Shown here in pieces: positions 35,255-43,220 of a DNA stretch of 53,660 nucleotides (its first letter is position 1; every line of letters begins with the position of its first letter). A program made the translations under genes and the position numbers. A model generated the notes under the pieces. The model saw only the letters and a list, made by a program, of their open reading frames with translations. It had not been told where the DNA came from and did not search any database. Location: NCBI GenBank assembly GCA_021772535.1, contig JAJFLV010000249.1, positions 1 to 53,660 on the forward strand, given 5' to 3'. Source of the stretch: Opitutales bacterium (lineage in GTDB: Bacteria; Verrucomicrobiota; Verrucomicrobiia; Opitutales; UBA2987).

Positions 35255-35695
35255 ATGAAAGGTATCAGCGGGAGGAGGTGCCTGGGCATCGATTATGGTG
35301 AAAAAAGGATCGGGCTGAGTTACGGTGACGAACTTTGCGTGGCCGTGCCCCTGCCCGCCGCAACTCAAAGGACGAAGAAAGAACGCCTGGCCCATATCGG
35401 TAAAATCATCGAGCAGAGAAAAATCACCGATCTCGTTGTGGGCTATCCGCTGAACATGGACGGTACCGCTGGGTTTAAGGCCCGGGAGGCCGATGCTTTT
35501 ATCGAATTATTGGAGAAACGATTTTGCCTGCCCGTTCACCGGGTGGATGAGCGGCTGAGCACCCATCAGGCCCGGAGCGATCTGAAGGCAACCGGGAAAA
35601 AAGCGAGCCGCAAGTCCGGGGAGATCGATTCCCGCGCGGCAACTGTCATTCTCCAGGATTTTTTCTATCAGCAGGAAGAAACTCCCGCAATTTGA
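35255..35695 (+). CDS. ruvX: RuvX/YqgF-family nuclease
   Basis: Encodes 146 residues with the RNase H-like fold of YqgF/RuvX. Motifs are CLGIDYGEKRIGLSYGDE at the N-terminus, DLVVGYPLNMDG, VHRVDERLSTHQAR and DSRAATVILQDF at the end, which carry the conserved acidic residues. The family acts on 5' pre-16S rRNA and possibly on Holliday junctions. It starts 9 bases after manC and is convergent with lutB (6 bases between stops), so it is likely co-transcribed with manC. Confidence 0.92.
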   Translation: MKGISGRRCLGIDYGEKRIGLSYGDELCVAVPLPAATQRTKKERLAHIGKIIEQRKITDLVVGYPLNMDGTAGFKAREADAFIELLEKRFCLPVHRVDERLSTHQARSDLKATGKKASRKSGEIDSRAATVILQDFFYQQEETPAI

Positions 35696-35701
35696 TAAAG
35701 G

Positions 35702-37105
35702 TTATTTGGGGGAATCTTTTCTGTCGTCCATCCATTGGCGAAATTTTCCGCCTCGCCAAGGGGGCAATTTCCGGACATTGCACCAGGCCTGTAGTGCCGG
35801 GATAGGAAAGGCTTGGGCGTGAGGGATGTTCAGGGCATAGCCCAGACGTAGAGCTGCATTCCAGGTCGCCGGATGGCTGGCCATGGTTGCCCAGATGCCC
35901 ATCGGGGGCGTGCCCGCGCCAGATTTTTTAGGAGCTTCGCGTTTCCCCTTGTCACGCAGGCGCAGGAGCAGGTCGGGGATGGGGATGTCCACCGGGCAGA
36001 CCTCCCGGCAGGCCCCGCAAAGGCTGGAAGCTTTGGGCAAATCCGCTTTTTCCCCGAAATTCTCCCCGGCCAGAAGTGGGCTGAGAACCGAACCGACCGG
36101 CCCTCCATAAGTGCCGCGATAAGCGAAACCGCTGGCCTGCCGGTAAACCGGGCATATATTTTGGCAGGCTCCGCAGCGAATGCAGCGGAGGATTTCCCGG
36201 CAATTCGAGGCTAACACTTCGGTGCGTCTGTTATCGACCAAAACCACATGCATTTCCTGGGGTCCATGGGGTTGTCCGTTCGCTTTGGGGCCACCGATAA
36301 ACTGGTTGTAAACGGTCAACCGTTGGCCTGTCCCGGACCTTGCGATGATATTGTGAAAGAGCGCCAGATCGCGGTCACGGGGGAGAATTTTTTCAATTCC
36401 CACGATGACGATGTGCACTCTCGTGGCAGCCAGGCAAAAACGGGCATTGCCTTCGTTTGTGACGAGGGAAATGCGACCGCTTTCGGCCACTACAAAATTG
36501 GCCCCGGTGAGCCCGGCATCGGCCTCCATATATTGTTTGCGTAAATAGTCGCGTGCCCGCCGGGTGATTACCTCCGGTTCATCGTTGTAATCTCCCAGGC
36601 CTTCCCGCTCGAAGCATTGCGCCATTTCGCGACGGCTCTTATGAATGATAGGCGCGATGATGTGGCTGGGATGATCGTTATCGAGTTGCACGATCAATTC
36701 TCCCAGGTCGGTTTCCACGCTTTCGACTCCATGCTGTGAAAGAAAGCTGTTCAATTCCGTTTCTTCACTGAGCATACTTTTGCTTTTAACGATCTTTCGA
36801 CAGTCGTTTTGCTGTAAAATATCGAGGACGATCTGATTACAGCGATCCCCCGTGGAAGCAAAATGCACCTTGACGCCTTTTTTCCGAAATTGCTTTTCGA
36901 CCAGTTCCAGGTAGTGGTCGAGATGTTCCAGGGTGTGCTGTTTTATTTGCCCGGCCAATCGCCGCAAGCGGTCCGGATCGGTATAATCACGTTGAAAAGC
37001 ACTGACTCTTTTCTCGGCCAGGGAAGTGGCCATTTTGAAAACGGAGCTTTGCATTCGGGGTGAAATATCCCTGGCATGGCGGTCGATTTCTTGGGAAGAC
37101 CTCAC
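35702..37105 (-). CDS. lutB: LutB-like iron-sulfur protein of lactate utilisation
   Basis: Encodes 467 residues: an N-terminal LUD domain (residues about 60-290, with TGANFVVAESGRISLVTNEGN) followed by two 4Fe-4S motifs, CIRCGACQNICPVY and CGACREVCPVDIP. LutB is part of the LutABC complex that oxidises L-lactate to pyruvate. The start overlaps the end of lutA (ATGA-type, 4 bases). No lutC follows: ruvX lies convergently 6 bases beyond the stop. The complex is therefore incomplete here, or LutC is encoded elsewhere. Confidence 0.9.
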   Translation of the reverse strand: MRSSQEIDRHARDISPRMQSSVFKMATSLAEKRVSAFQRDYTDPDRLRRLAGQIKQHTLEHLDHYLELVEKQFRKKGVKVHFASTGDRCNQIVLDILQQNDCRKIVKSKSMLSEETELNSFLSQHGVESVETDLGELIVQLDNDHPSHIIAPIIHKSRREMAQCFEREGLGDYNDEPEVITRRARDYLRKQYMEADAGLTGANFVVAESGRISLVTNEGNARFCLAATRVHIVIVGIEKILPRDRDLALFHNIIARSGTGQRLTVYNQFIGGPKANGQPHGPQEMHVVLVDNRRTEVLASNCREILRCIRCGACQNICPVYRQASGFAYRGTYGGPVGSVLSPLLAGENFGEKADLPKASSLCGACREVCPVDIPIPDLLLRLRDKGKREAPKKSGAGTPPMGIWATMASHPATWNAALRLGYALNIPHAQAFPIPALQAWCNVRKLPPWRGGKFRQWMDDRKDSPK

Positions 37106-37878
37106 AACAATCCTCCATTTTTTAATGAATCCCGCAAAACCTGGGCCAGGTGCAGCCGTGGCAATTGCTTTCCTGCTTTGTCGATCATACCGCCGAGGTG
37201 GAGCAAACAGCCCATATCCGCCGAGACCAGAAATTGCGGTCTGGCAGCCGTGACATGATCTATCTTCAAATTACCCATGGCGGCTGAGATATTGGGGAAG
37301 CTGACGGAAAATGTACCTCCGAAGCCGCAACATTGATTTTCTTCCCCAAACTCGGCCAGTTCAAGCCCGTCAATACTCGACAATAGCCGCAGGGCAGCTT
37401 CCACCGTACCGCTCCCGCGACTATGGCAGGAACGGTGAAAGGCAATTTTATGGGGAAAGCGGCCCTCCCACCGGACCACTCCCAGAGTATTGACTATAAA
37501 ATCCGCCAGCTCCCACGAGCGGCTGGCCAGATCCAGCGCTTTGCTCAGATCTTCTTCTTCTTCAAATTCCAAAGGAGCCCCGTGAACCAGCATGGCGGTG
37601 CAGGAACCCGACGGGGCTACTACCGGTTCCATTCCTTTAAAAACCTCCAGGGTATGTCGCACTACCTGGCGGGAAGCCTTCCAGTCGCCGGCATTGAAAG
37701 CAGGTTGTCCGCAGCAAGTTTGCCCTTTTGGAAAAACAACCTCGCAGCCAAGATACTCCAGAACCTCTACCGCAGCTCTTGCCGCATCATCAAAAAAAGC
37801 ATCGCAAATGCAGGTCGCCATAAAAAGCAGTTTCTGCTTTCGGGTGGGCTGATCCTTGCGGGGGATGGGGTTCATCAT
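37102..37878 (-). CDS. lutA: LutA-like cysteine-rich (CCG-domain) protein
   Basis: Encodes 258 residues with the two CCG domains of the heterodisulfide-reductase-like Fe-S family. Motifs are TCICDAFFDDAARAAVEVLEY and QTCCGQPAFNAGD in the first, and HRSCHSRG and NQCCGFGGTFSVSFPNIS in the second. It resembles LutA (YvfV) and GlcF-like C-terminal modules, which pass electrons in lactate or glycolate oxidation. Co-transcribed with lutB, which overlaps its end. The first ATG pair (MMNPIPRKD) gives a charged N-terminus with no signal peptide, as expected for a cytoplasmic subunit. Confidence 0.9.
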   Translation of the reverse strand: MMNPIPRKDQPTRKQKLLFMATCICDAFFDDAARAAVEVLEYLGCEVVFPKGQTCCGQPAFNAGDWKASRQVVRHTLEVFKGMEPVVAPSGSCTAMLVHGAPLEFEEEEDLSKALDLASRSWELADFIVNTLGVVRWEGRFPHKIAFHRSCHSRGSGTVEAALRLLSSIDGLELAEFGEENQCCGFGGTFSVSFPNISAAMGNLKIDHVTAARPQFLVSADMGCLLHLGGMIDKAGKQLPRLHLAQVLRDSLKNGGLL

Positions 37879-38030
37879 TTCGATAAAAAGGGTTATTCCA
37901 AAATACTGGCTTGGGGCAAATATAATTTTTGCAGTTTTAGACGTCCTCTAAGAAGCTCCTTTACTTTCGTCTGCCTTAGAGCAATTATTTCCAACCGTAA
38001 GGGGAGGTTTACCCGAATTTCGGTAAATTC

Positions 38031-38591
38031 ATGGAAGAGCTACTCAAAAACAAAATGATCGTTCTCGGCGTGAGCGGATCTATTGCCGCTTACAAAGCAG
38101 CGGACATCACCAGCCAGCTGGTCAAACTGGGAGCTGATGTGCATGTTGTAATGACCGAGTCAGCGACCCGGTTTATCGCTCCGCTGACTCTACAAACCCT
38201 TAGCCGTAACCCGGTTGGAGCCGATCTTTGGGAGGAAGGCCAGGGTTGGCAGCCAGGGCATATCGAACTGGCGGACCGGGCGGATTTGCTTTTGGTGGCT
38301 CCAGCCACAGCCAATATTATCGCCTGTTTTGCCAATGGTCTGGCGCCCGACCTTCTGACCTCGATTTATTTGGCCACTCCGGCTCCGGTCATGATCGCCC
38401 CGGCCATGAACGGGAAAATGCTGAACCACCCCGCTACCCGGCAAAATCTGAAACTTCTGCGCGAAAGGAATCACCATATCATTGAACCCGACCAGGGTCT
38501 TCTGGCTTGCGGTTACGAGGGCAAAGGCAAACTGAGCAGTGTAGAGAAAATTATTGCTCCAGTCGTCAATCATTTTCAAAATCTCACTTAA
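38031..38591 (+). CDS. coaC: Phosphopantothenoylcysteine decarboxylase, stand-alone (CoaC part)
   Basis: Encodes 186 residues of the HFCD flavoprotein fold. Motifs are the FMN-binding LGVSGSIAAYKAADITSQL, the catalytic His in GHIELADRADLLLVAPATAN, PAMNGKMLNHPATRQN (PxMNxxMW-like), and the substrate-recognition ACGYEGKGKL. Most bacteria fuse this decarboxylase to the CoaB synthetase. Here the ORF ends after the decarboxylase and no CoaB-like sequence follows, so the two enzymes are split, as in eukaryotes and some Verrucomicrobiota. Its role is coenzyme A synthesis. Confidence 0.88.
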   Translation: MEELLKNKMIVLGVSGSIAAYKAADITSQLVKLGADVHVVMTESATRFIAPLTLQTLSRNPVGADLWEEGQGWQPGHIELADRADLLLVAPATANIIACFANGLAPDLLTSIYLATPAPVMIAPAMNGKMLNHPATRQNLKLLRERNHHIIEPDQGLLACGYEGKGKLSSVEKIIAPVVNHFQNLT

Positions 38592-38743
38592 AATTGAAAA
38601 ATACCGGCTTGAAAAAACTACCTATATATTGAGAGTACTCACTGACGCAAATCTCGTGTTTATGTGTCCGGAAATGGGAAAAAATATTTTGCATTCTTGC
38701 CATTGATATTTTTGGGGATTAAGGATAATTAGCCTTATTAGTT

Positions 38744-41700
38744 ATGGATTTAGAACCTGAACAAAGCGACGATTCTCCCATTGAGATTTCTTTGGAAGGC
38801 GAGTTTCTATCTCCCGGGGAGAAATTCGGTGATTATCAGGTAATGAACTGCCTGAGCTTCGACCTGCTGGGCGGTGTTTACCGCATGCAGAATATTTTTC
38901 AATTTAACGAAGTGTGCATGACAGTTCTGCATTCGGAGGCAAGCCAGGTCCCCGGATTCGATGAACTGCTCAAACAACAGGTAAAAATCTTAAACGGCCT
39001 GAACCACCCCAACATTTTGAAGGTTGTGGGCGCGACCAGCATTAAGAACAGATGCTGCCTGATAATGGAGCCGATTGAAGGGGAAAACATTTGCGATTAT
39101 CTGAGAGCCTTCATCAAACAACAGCAGCAACTCTCAGGCGCTCCCACTGGAGAAATGATGGCTGATTCACCGCATGGAAAGGCAGAGGATTCTTTTCGGG
39201 ACTTTGCTTTCGGGCTCCCGGTGGCTCATGCGGTCGATATTATCAAACAGATAACGAACGCATTTAAAGCGGCGCACACTGCGGAAATCCAGCATAATGT
39301 ATTTAATCCTACCAGCCTGATACGTGCGAGCGATGGGTCGATTAAGGTTTCCGGATTCGGTTTATTTAATCTGACCAATAGGGAGCTGTTGCAAAAACTT
39401 TCTTCTGCAGAGATTACCCCTTTTACCATGGGGCTTCGCAAGGTGCGGATTAACACCGCTAAATATCTTCCTCCGGAAATTTATCGAGGAGAGAAACCAG
39501 CCCCAAGCAGTGACATTTATTCCATTGGGACGGCTGCTTTCTACCTGTTATCCGGACACAAGCCGGTCGGGACGTCGGCCAAGGAAAATACCGATTACAA
39601 ACCGCCCTCGCAATATTCCCCCGCCATTCCCGGAGGCTGGGACAAATTGATCGGCGCCTGCCTGGACCCCGAGCCGGAAAATCGGTTGACCAATCCCAGA
39701 GCATTTTTAAACGGCATAGAGAAAATCGCCAGGGAAAAGGCCAAAGCGCGGGAGGATAAAAAAAGCATTGCCCAGCAAATAGAAAGGGTTCCGGTGCCCA
39801 GGGCTTTTGTCAAAAAGCTGGATCCGGAAAAGCTTAAAATAGTCCGGCTTGGAATCATTGGAATTTTTGCCACACTCGTCATAGCAGCCGGCAGCTTTTG
39901 TTACCAAATAATTTTCGAGGATGAGGAGAAAGCAGCCGGGCCGGTGGTCAAACGGGTAGTGGAAGGCCAGGAACCACTCTATTCATTGACCATTTCCCCG
40001 CCCAAGTCGAGGGTTGTCTTTTCTGGCAAGGGCAAGGGTGAATCCAGCTTTGTTGTTCCCAATGGCCTGCTTGCCGTAACCATGCCTCGGGGCGAGTATG
40101 AGGTAAAGGCCAGCGCCACGGACCACCAGCCAAAAACCGAGACTATTGAAGTCGGCGGTGAATTGATTGAATCGTCTTTAACCCTGGAGCCGTTTTGGAG
40201 TCTGTTGGAAATCAAAGCCGATCCGGGCGTGCATGTAGTTGCCATTCGAGAATCCGGTGATCGCATCGACCTTGGCCAAGTGCCCGCAAATGGCCTTTTA
40301 CGGGCGGAGCGAATGCTCTACAAAGGCATTTATACGATTGAAGCCTCACTGCCCAATTACAAAACCAGCATCTTGAGTGATATTGATTTGCCCTTCAAAA
40401 AGCTCGTCTCTCAGGAGGTGGTCCTCGAACCGATGCTGGGTAAGATGATTGTTCTCACCCAGCCGGAGGGAGCAGAGGTTATCCTGGATGGGACCGCGAT
40501 GGGAACGACGCCTCTGACACTTGAGGATCTCGGTGTCGGGGAGCCTATTTCCCTCGAATTAATACTGGAAAATTACCGGCCCGAAAAGCTTAACCTGACG
40601 CTGCCCCCGGGCTATGATGACACCTTGGACCTGGGCACCCTGCAGCGCAAGGCCGGCACATTGAAAGTTGAATTGTCCTTTCAAGGCAAGGAGGTCACTC
40701 CAGACAAACTGGCCGCCGTGAAATACCGGGTGGCAGGGAAAAGCTATGAAGAAGTTACCGGCACGCTGGAGGAGGTTTATGAAGGCAGCCAGACTCTCGA
40801 AGTTGAACATCCCGACTACTTCGTGTGGAGCCAACGGTTGCAGGTAGTCGATGGGCGCACCTCGACAATTGCGGTGGAACTGGCTCCACGGCCCGGTCTT
40901 CTCAATGTAAAACTGGATGTACCGTTGCCTTTTTCAATTGTTGCCAATGGCTCCACGGCCCCGAAAAAGGAGGAGAGTTTTGAAATTCCGGCCGAACGGA
41001 AAGTGGAAGTTGAAGTGCAAATAAAGGACCACCTCACGGTAAAAAGAGAGATGAGGTTCGCCGCCAACGAAAAACAGACTTGGGAGGTAAAGGCAGTGCT
41101 GATACCAAGCCCGGAAAAAAGCAAAGATTGGGTTATTCCCTATCTCGGCGCCACAATGGCCTGGATAAGCCCGGGAGAAGTGCGGCTCGGCAGCCCGCCC
41201 CCGGAACAAGCCCGGTTGCCCAACGAAGGTCCCAGAACCACCGTAGTGCTGCCCCACGGATACTGGATGAGCCATTACGAGATCAGCCAAAGGGAATACC
41301 AGCAGATCATGGAAGAAAATCCCAGTGAATTTAAGGGCCAGAAGCGCCCCGTGGAACATGTCACCTGGCAACAGGCAATGGAGTTTTGCCGAAGAATTAC
41401 CCAAATTGAACAAAGCGCGGGCCGTCTCCCGGCTAATTACAGCTACCGCCTGCCGACCGAGGCCGAGTGGGAATATGCCTGCCGCGCAGGAACCGAAACG
41501 CCTTATTCCTTTGGTCCCAATGCCGACCATAAACTGGGAAATTTCAAGGGCGGTTATCCCCGCGAACACGAGGCCAGATTTGTGGTCGAAGATGAAAAAT
41601 ACGGAACTGTTCCGGTAGGCTCTTATAAAGCCAATTCATGGGGACTTTTCGATATGCACGGCAATGTTGGCGAATGGTGCTGGGACAACTTTAATTCGCG

Positions 41701-41887
41701 CTATCCGGGGGGAACAGAAGAGGAATGGAGCGGCCCGTCCGACGGTGAAAGCAAAGTATATCGAGGCGGCGGTTGGGGTAGTTTCGCCCACCAGTGCCGA
41801 AGCGCCGCCCGGCAAAGGCTGAGACCGGGAACGGCCAGCAATTTGGTCGGTTTCCGGTTTGTCCTGGCGCGGAATCTGGAACCCTGA
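38744..41887 (+). CDS. Transmembrane protein with degenerate kinase domain, PEGA-like repeats and FGE-like domain
   Basis: Encodes 1047 residues. Residues about 28-330 form a Ser/Thr-kinase-like fold in which every catalytic position is changed: the VAIK Lys is Thr60 (EVCMTVLH), the HRD Asp is Val186 (HNVFNPTS), and the DFG Asp is Gly204 (SGFG). Only the fold-defining PPEI and SDIYSIG motifs look normal. One membrane helix (369-391) leads to an extracytoplasmic region (about 400-790) with PEGA-like repeats (IVLTQPEGAEVILDGTAMG). An FGE-sulfatase/PvdO-like domain follows (796-1047; YRLPTEAEWEYACRAG, DMHGNVGEWCWDN). The FGE copper Cys pair appears absent. Likely an adaptor or sensor rather than an active kinase. 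Confidence 0.85.
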   Translation: MDLEPEQSDDSPIEISLEGEFLSPGEKFGDYQVMNCLSFDLLGGVYRMQNIFQFNEVCMTVLHSEASQVPGFDELLKQQVKILNGLNHPNILKVVGATSIKNRCCLIMEPIEGENICDYLRAFIKQQQQLSGAPTGEMMADSPHGKAEDSFRDFAFGLPVAHAVDIIKQITNAFKAAHTAEIQHNVFNPTSLIRASDGSIKVSGFGLFNLTNRELLQKLSSAEITPFTMGLRKVRINTAKYLPPEIYRGEKPAPSSDIYSIGTAAFYLLSGHKPVGTSAKENTDYKPPSQYSPAIPGGWDKLIGACLDPEPENRLTNPRAFLNGIEKIAREKAKAREDKKSIAQQIERVPVPRAFVKKLDPEKLKIVRLGIIGIFATLVIAAGSFCYQIIFEDEEKAAGPVVKRVVEGQEPLYSLTISPPKSRVVFSGKGKGESSFVVPNGLLAVTMPRGEYEVKASATDHQPKTETIEVGGELIESSLTLEPFWSLLEIKADPGVHVVAIRESGDRIDLGQVPANGLLRAERMLYKGIYTIEASLPNYKTSILSDIDLPFKKLVSQEVVLEPMLGKMIVLTQPEGAEVILDGTAMGTTPLTLEDLGVGEPISLELILENYRPEKLNLTLPPGYDDTLDLGTLQRKAGTLKVELSFQGKEVTPDKLAAVKYRVAGKSYEEVTGTLEEVYEGSQTLEVEHPDYFVWSQRLQVVDGRTSTIAVELAPRPGLLNVKLDVPLPFSIVANGSTAPKKEESFEIPAERKVEVEVQIKDHLTVKREMRFAANEKQTWEVKAVLIPSPEKSKDWVIPYLGATMAWISPGEVRLGSPPPEQARLPNEGPRTTVVLPHGYWMSHYEISQREYQQIMEENPSEFKGQKRPVEHVTWQQAMEFCRRITQIEQSAGRLPANYSYRLPTEAEWEYACRAGTETPYSFGPNADHKLGNFKGGYPREHEARFVVEDEKYGTVPVGSYKANSWGLFDMHGNVGEWCWDNFNSRYPGGTEEEWSGPSDGESKVYRGGGWGSFAHQCRSAARQRLRPGTASNLVGFRFVLARNLEP

Positions 41888-41968
41888 AGACGATATCAAG
41901 GCCGTTTTTTTGAAGTTGAAAGAGAATTTTTGATTTGCCAATCCCGTGCCATGAGGCAGGGTTGGTAA

Positions 41969-42072
41969 ATAAGGCCGGGTCCTATGCAACGACAGACCGG
42001 TGAACTCCGCCAGGCCCGGAAGGGAGCAACGGTAGCCAGGATTTGCGTGTGCCGTAGGGTGCCTGGCCTTAT
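41969..42072 (+). ncRNA. ffs: 4.5S signal recognition particle RNA, bacterial small type
   Basis: The core from about 42000 (GTGAACTCCGCCAGG, then CCCGGAAGGGAGCAACGGTA at 42014-42033) is the universal SRP RNA hairpin, with its GGAA tetraloop and the Ffh-binding asymmetric and symmetric loops. The ends pair: ATAAGGCCGGG at 41969 with CCTGGCCTTAT at 42062-42072, giving a hairpin of about 104 nt. A T-rich run (42071-42082) directly follows, so the closing stem probably also acts as terminator. The RNA works with Ffh and FtsY in co-translational membrane targeting. The ends could be off by several bases. Confidence 0.93.
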
Positions 42073-42104
42073 TTTATTTTTTGTTCTCGCACCGCCTTGC
42101 GCCA

Positions 42105-43184
42105 TCACTTCCTGGGCCAGGTGCCACCGGGCATATCACTCAGGACAAGTTGAGCCGGATCAAGCACAACGTGTTTGATCCGGCGGCGTTGCCAGGTGTA
42201 TGTAATATGAACAAAACCATCGGAAGAAACGATGGCCGCCGGATAGGAGAATTCACCCGGTTCGTCTTCGAGTATAAGAGCGGCCTTCCACTCCTCTCCA
42301 TCCTCCGAAACCGCCACATTGAGGAATGAACGACCACTGCGTGAAACCTCATCTCGAACAGAATGATTGTAAACCAGTAATTGCCGCCCATCGGCCAGGG
42401 TGACGCCGTCGAATCCCGCATTGGGATTGGGTAGCACGGTTGGTTTGAGCGGGCTCCAGGTTTTTCCCTCGTCATCGGACCAGGTTTGCAGAATGACCTT
42501 CTGCTGACTGCGGCTAAGGGCCTGCAAACGATCATCGTGGTAGCGAAGCAGTGTGGGTTGGATAGCACCGTATTTTTTACCGTCGTTAACCGGCCCGATC
42601 AAATTCCAGGTGTCTCCGAGATCCGATGTGCGTTCAAAATGGATACGCCAGCCATTGTGTTCACTGCTTGAGGGGCATAATAGATCGCCGTTGGCCAGGG
42701 CAATCGGTTTATTTTTCACGGGCCCGAGAATGTCTTCTGGCAATCGCCGTGGGGGCGACCAGGATTCTCCCTGGTCGGAGGATGTCATGAGCATCCCCCA
42801 CCAACTGCTCGGGGTCGGGCCAACCTTGTAAAAAAGAAGGAGCGGACCACTCTCTGGTTGATAAAGAACCGGGTTCCAGCACGGGTAACGCTTGCGGTCG
42901 TGTTGCACTCCATTGGCCACTTCAACCGGTTCCGACCACTCACCATTCTTGCGGGTGCTCACCCATATTCCAACATCTGGATGTTTCTCTCTTGTTCCGC
43001 CGAACCAGGCAGCGATGAATCGATCGCCCACCTGTTCAATGGTTGAAGCATGGCATTCGGGAAATGGAGCAGATTCGAAGATGAATTCTTCCGCCAGAAC
43101 CCCCCTCGGGGAATCAGATGCGCTTTCGGCAGTTAGATAATTGCTCCCCATGAAAAATATTAAACCAAGAAATAAAAGTGTCAT
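42105..43184 (-). CDS. Secreted sialidase-like (BNR repeat) protein
   Basis: Encodes 359 residues. A signal peptide covers residues 1-20 (MTLLFLGLIFFMGSNYLTAES). A six-bladed beta-propeller follows with Asp-box (BNR) motifs: SSDQGESWSPP, TSDLGDTWN, SDDEGKTWSPL and SEDGEEWK. The conserved AAWFGGTREKHPDVGIW start and YNHSVRDEVSRSGRS stretches match the sialidase-related branch common in Verrucomicrobiota and Planctomycetota, whose true substrates are mostly unknown. The product is probably periplasmic or secreted and may trim glycans. It ends 32 bases from the SRP RNA in convergent orientation. Confidence 0.82.
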   Translation of the reverse strand: MTLLFLGLIFFMGSNYLTAESASDSPRGVLAEEFIFESAPFPECHASTIEQVGDRFIAAWFGGTREKHPDVGIWVSTRKNGEWSEPVEVANGVQHDRKRYPCWNPVLYQPESGPLLLFYKVGPTPSSWWGMLMTSSDQGESWSPPRRLPEDILGPVKNKPIALANGDLLCPSSSEHNGWRIHFERTSDLGDTWNLIGPVNDGKKYGAIQPTLLRYHDDRLQALSRSQQKVILQTWSDDEGKTWSPLKPTVLPNPNAGFDGVTLADGRQLLVYNHSVRDEVSRSGRSFLNVAVSEDGEEWKAALILEDEPGEFSYPAAIVSSDGFVHITYTWQRRRIKHVVLDPAQLVLSDMPGGTWPRK

Positions 43185-43220
43185 ATCAATTTATTTTTTT
43201 GTGCTGCCATTATACGGAAC

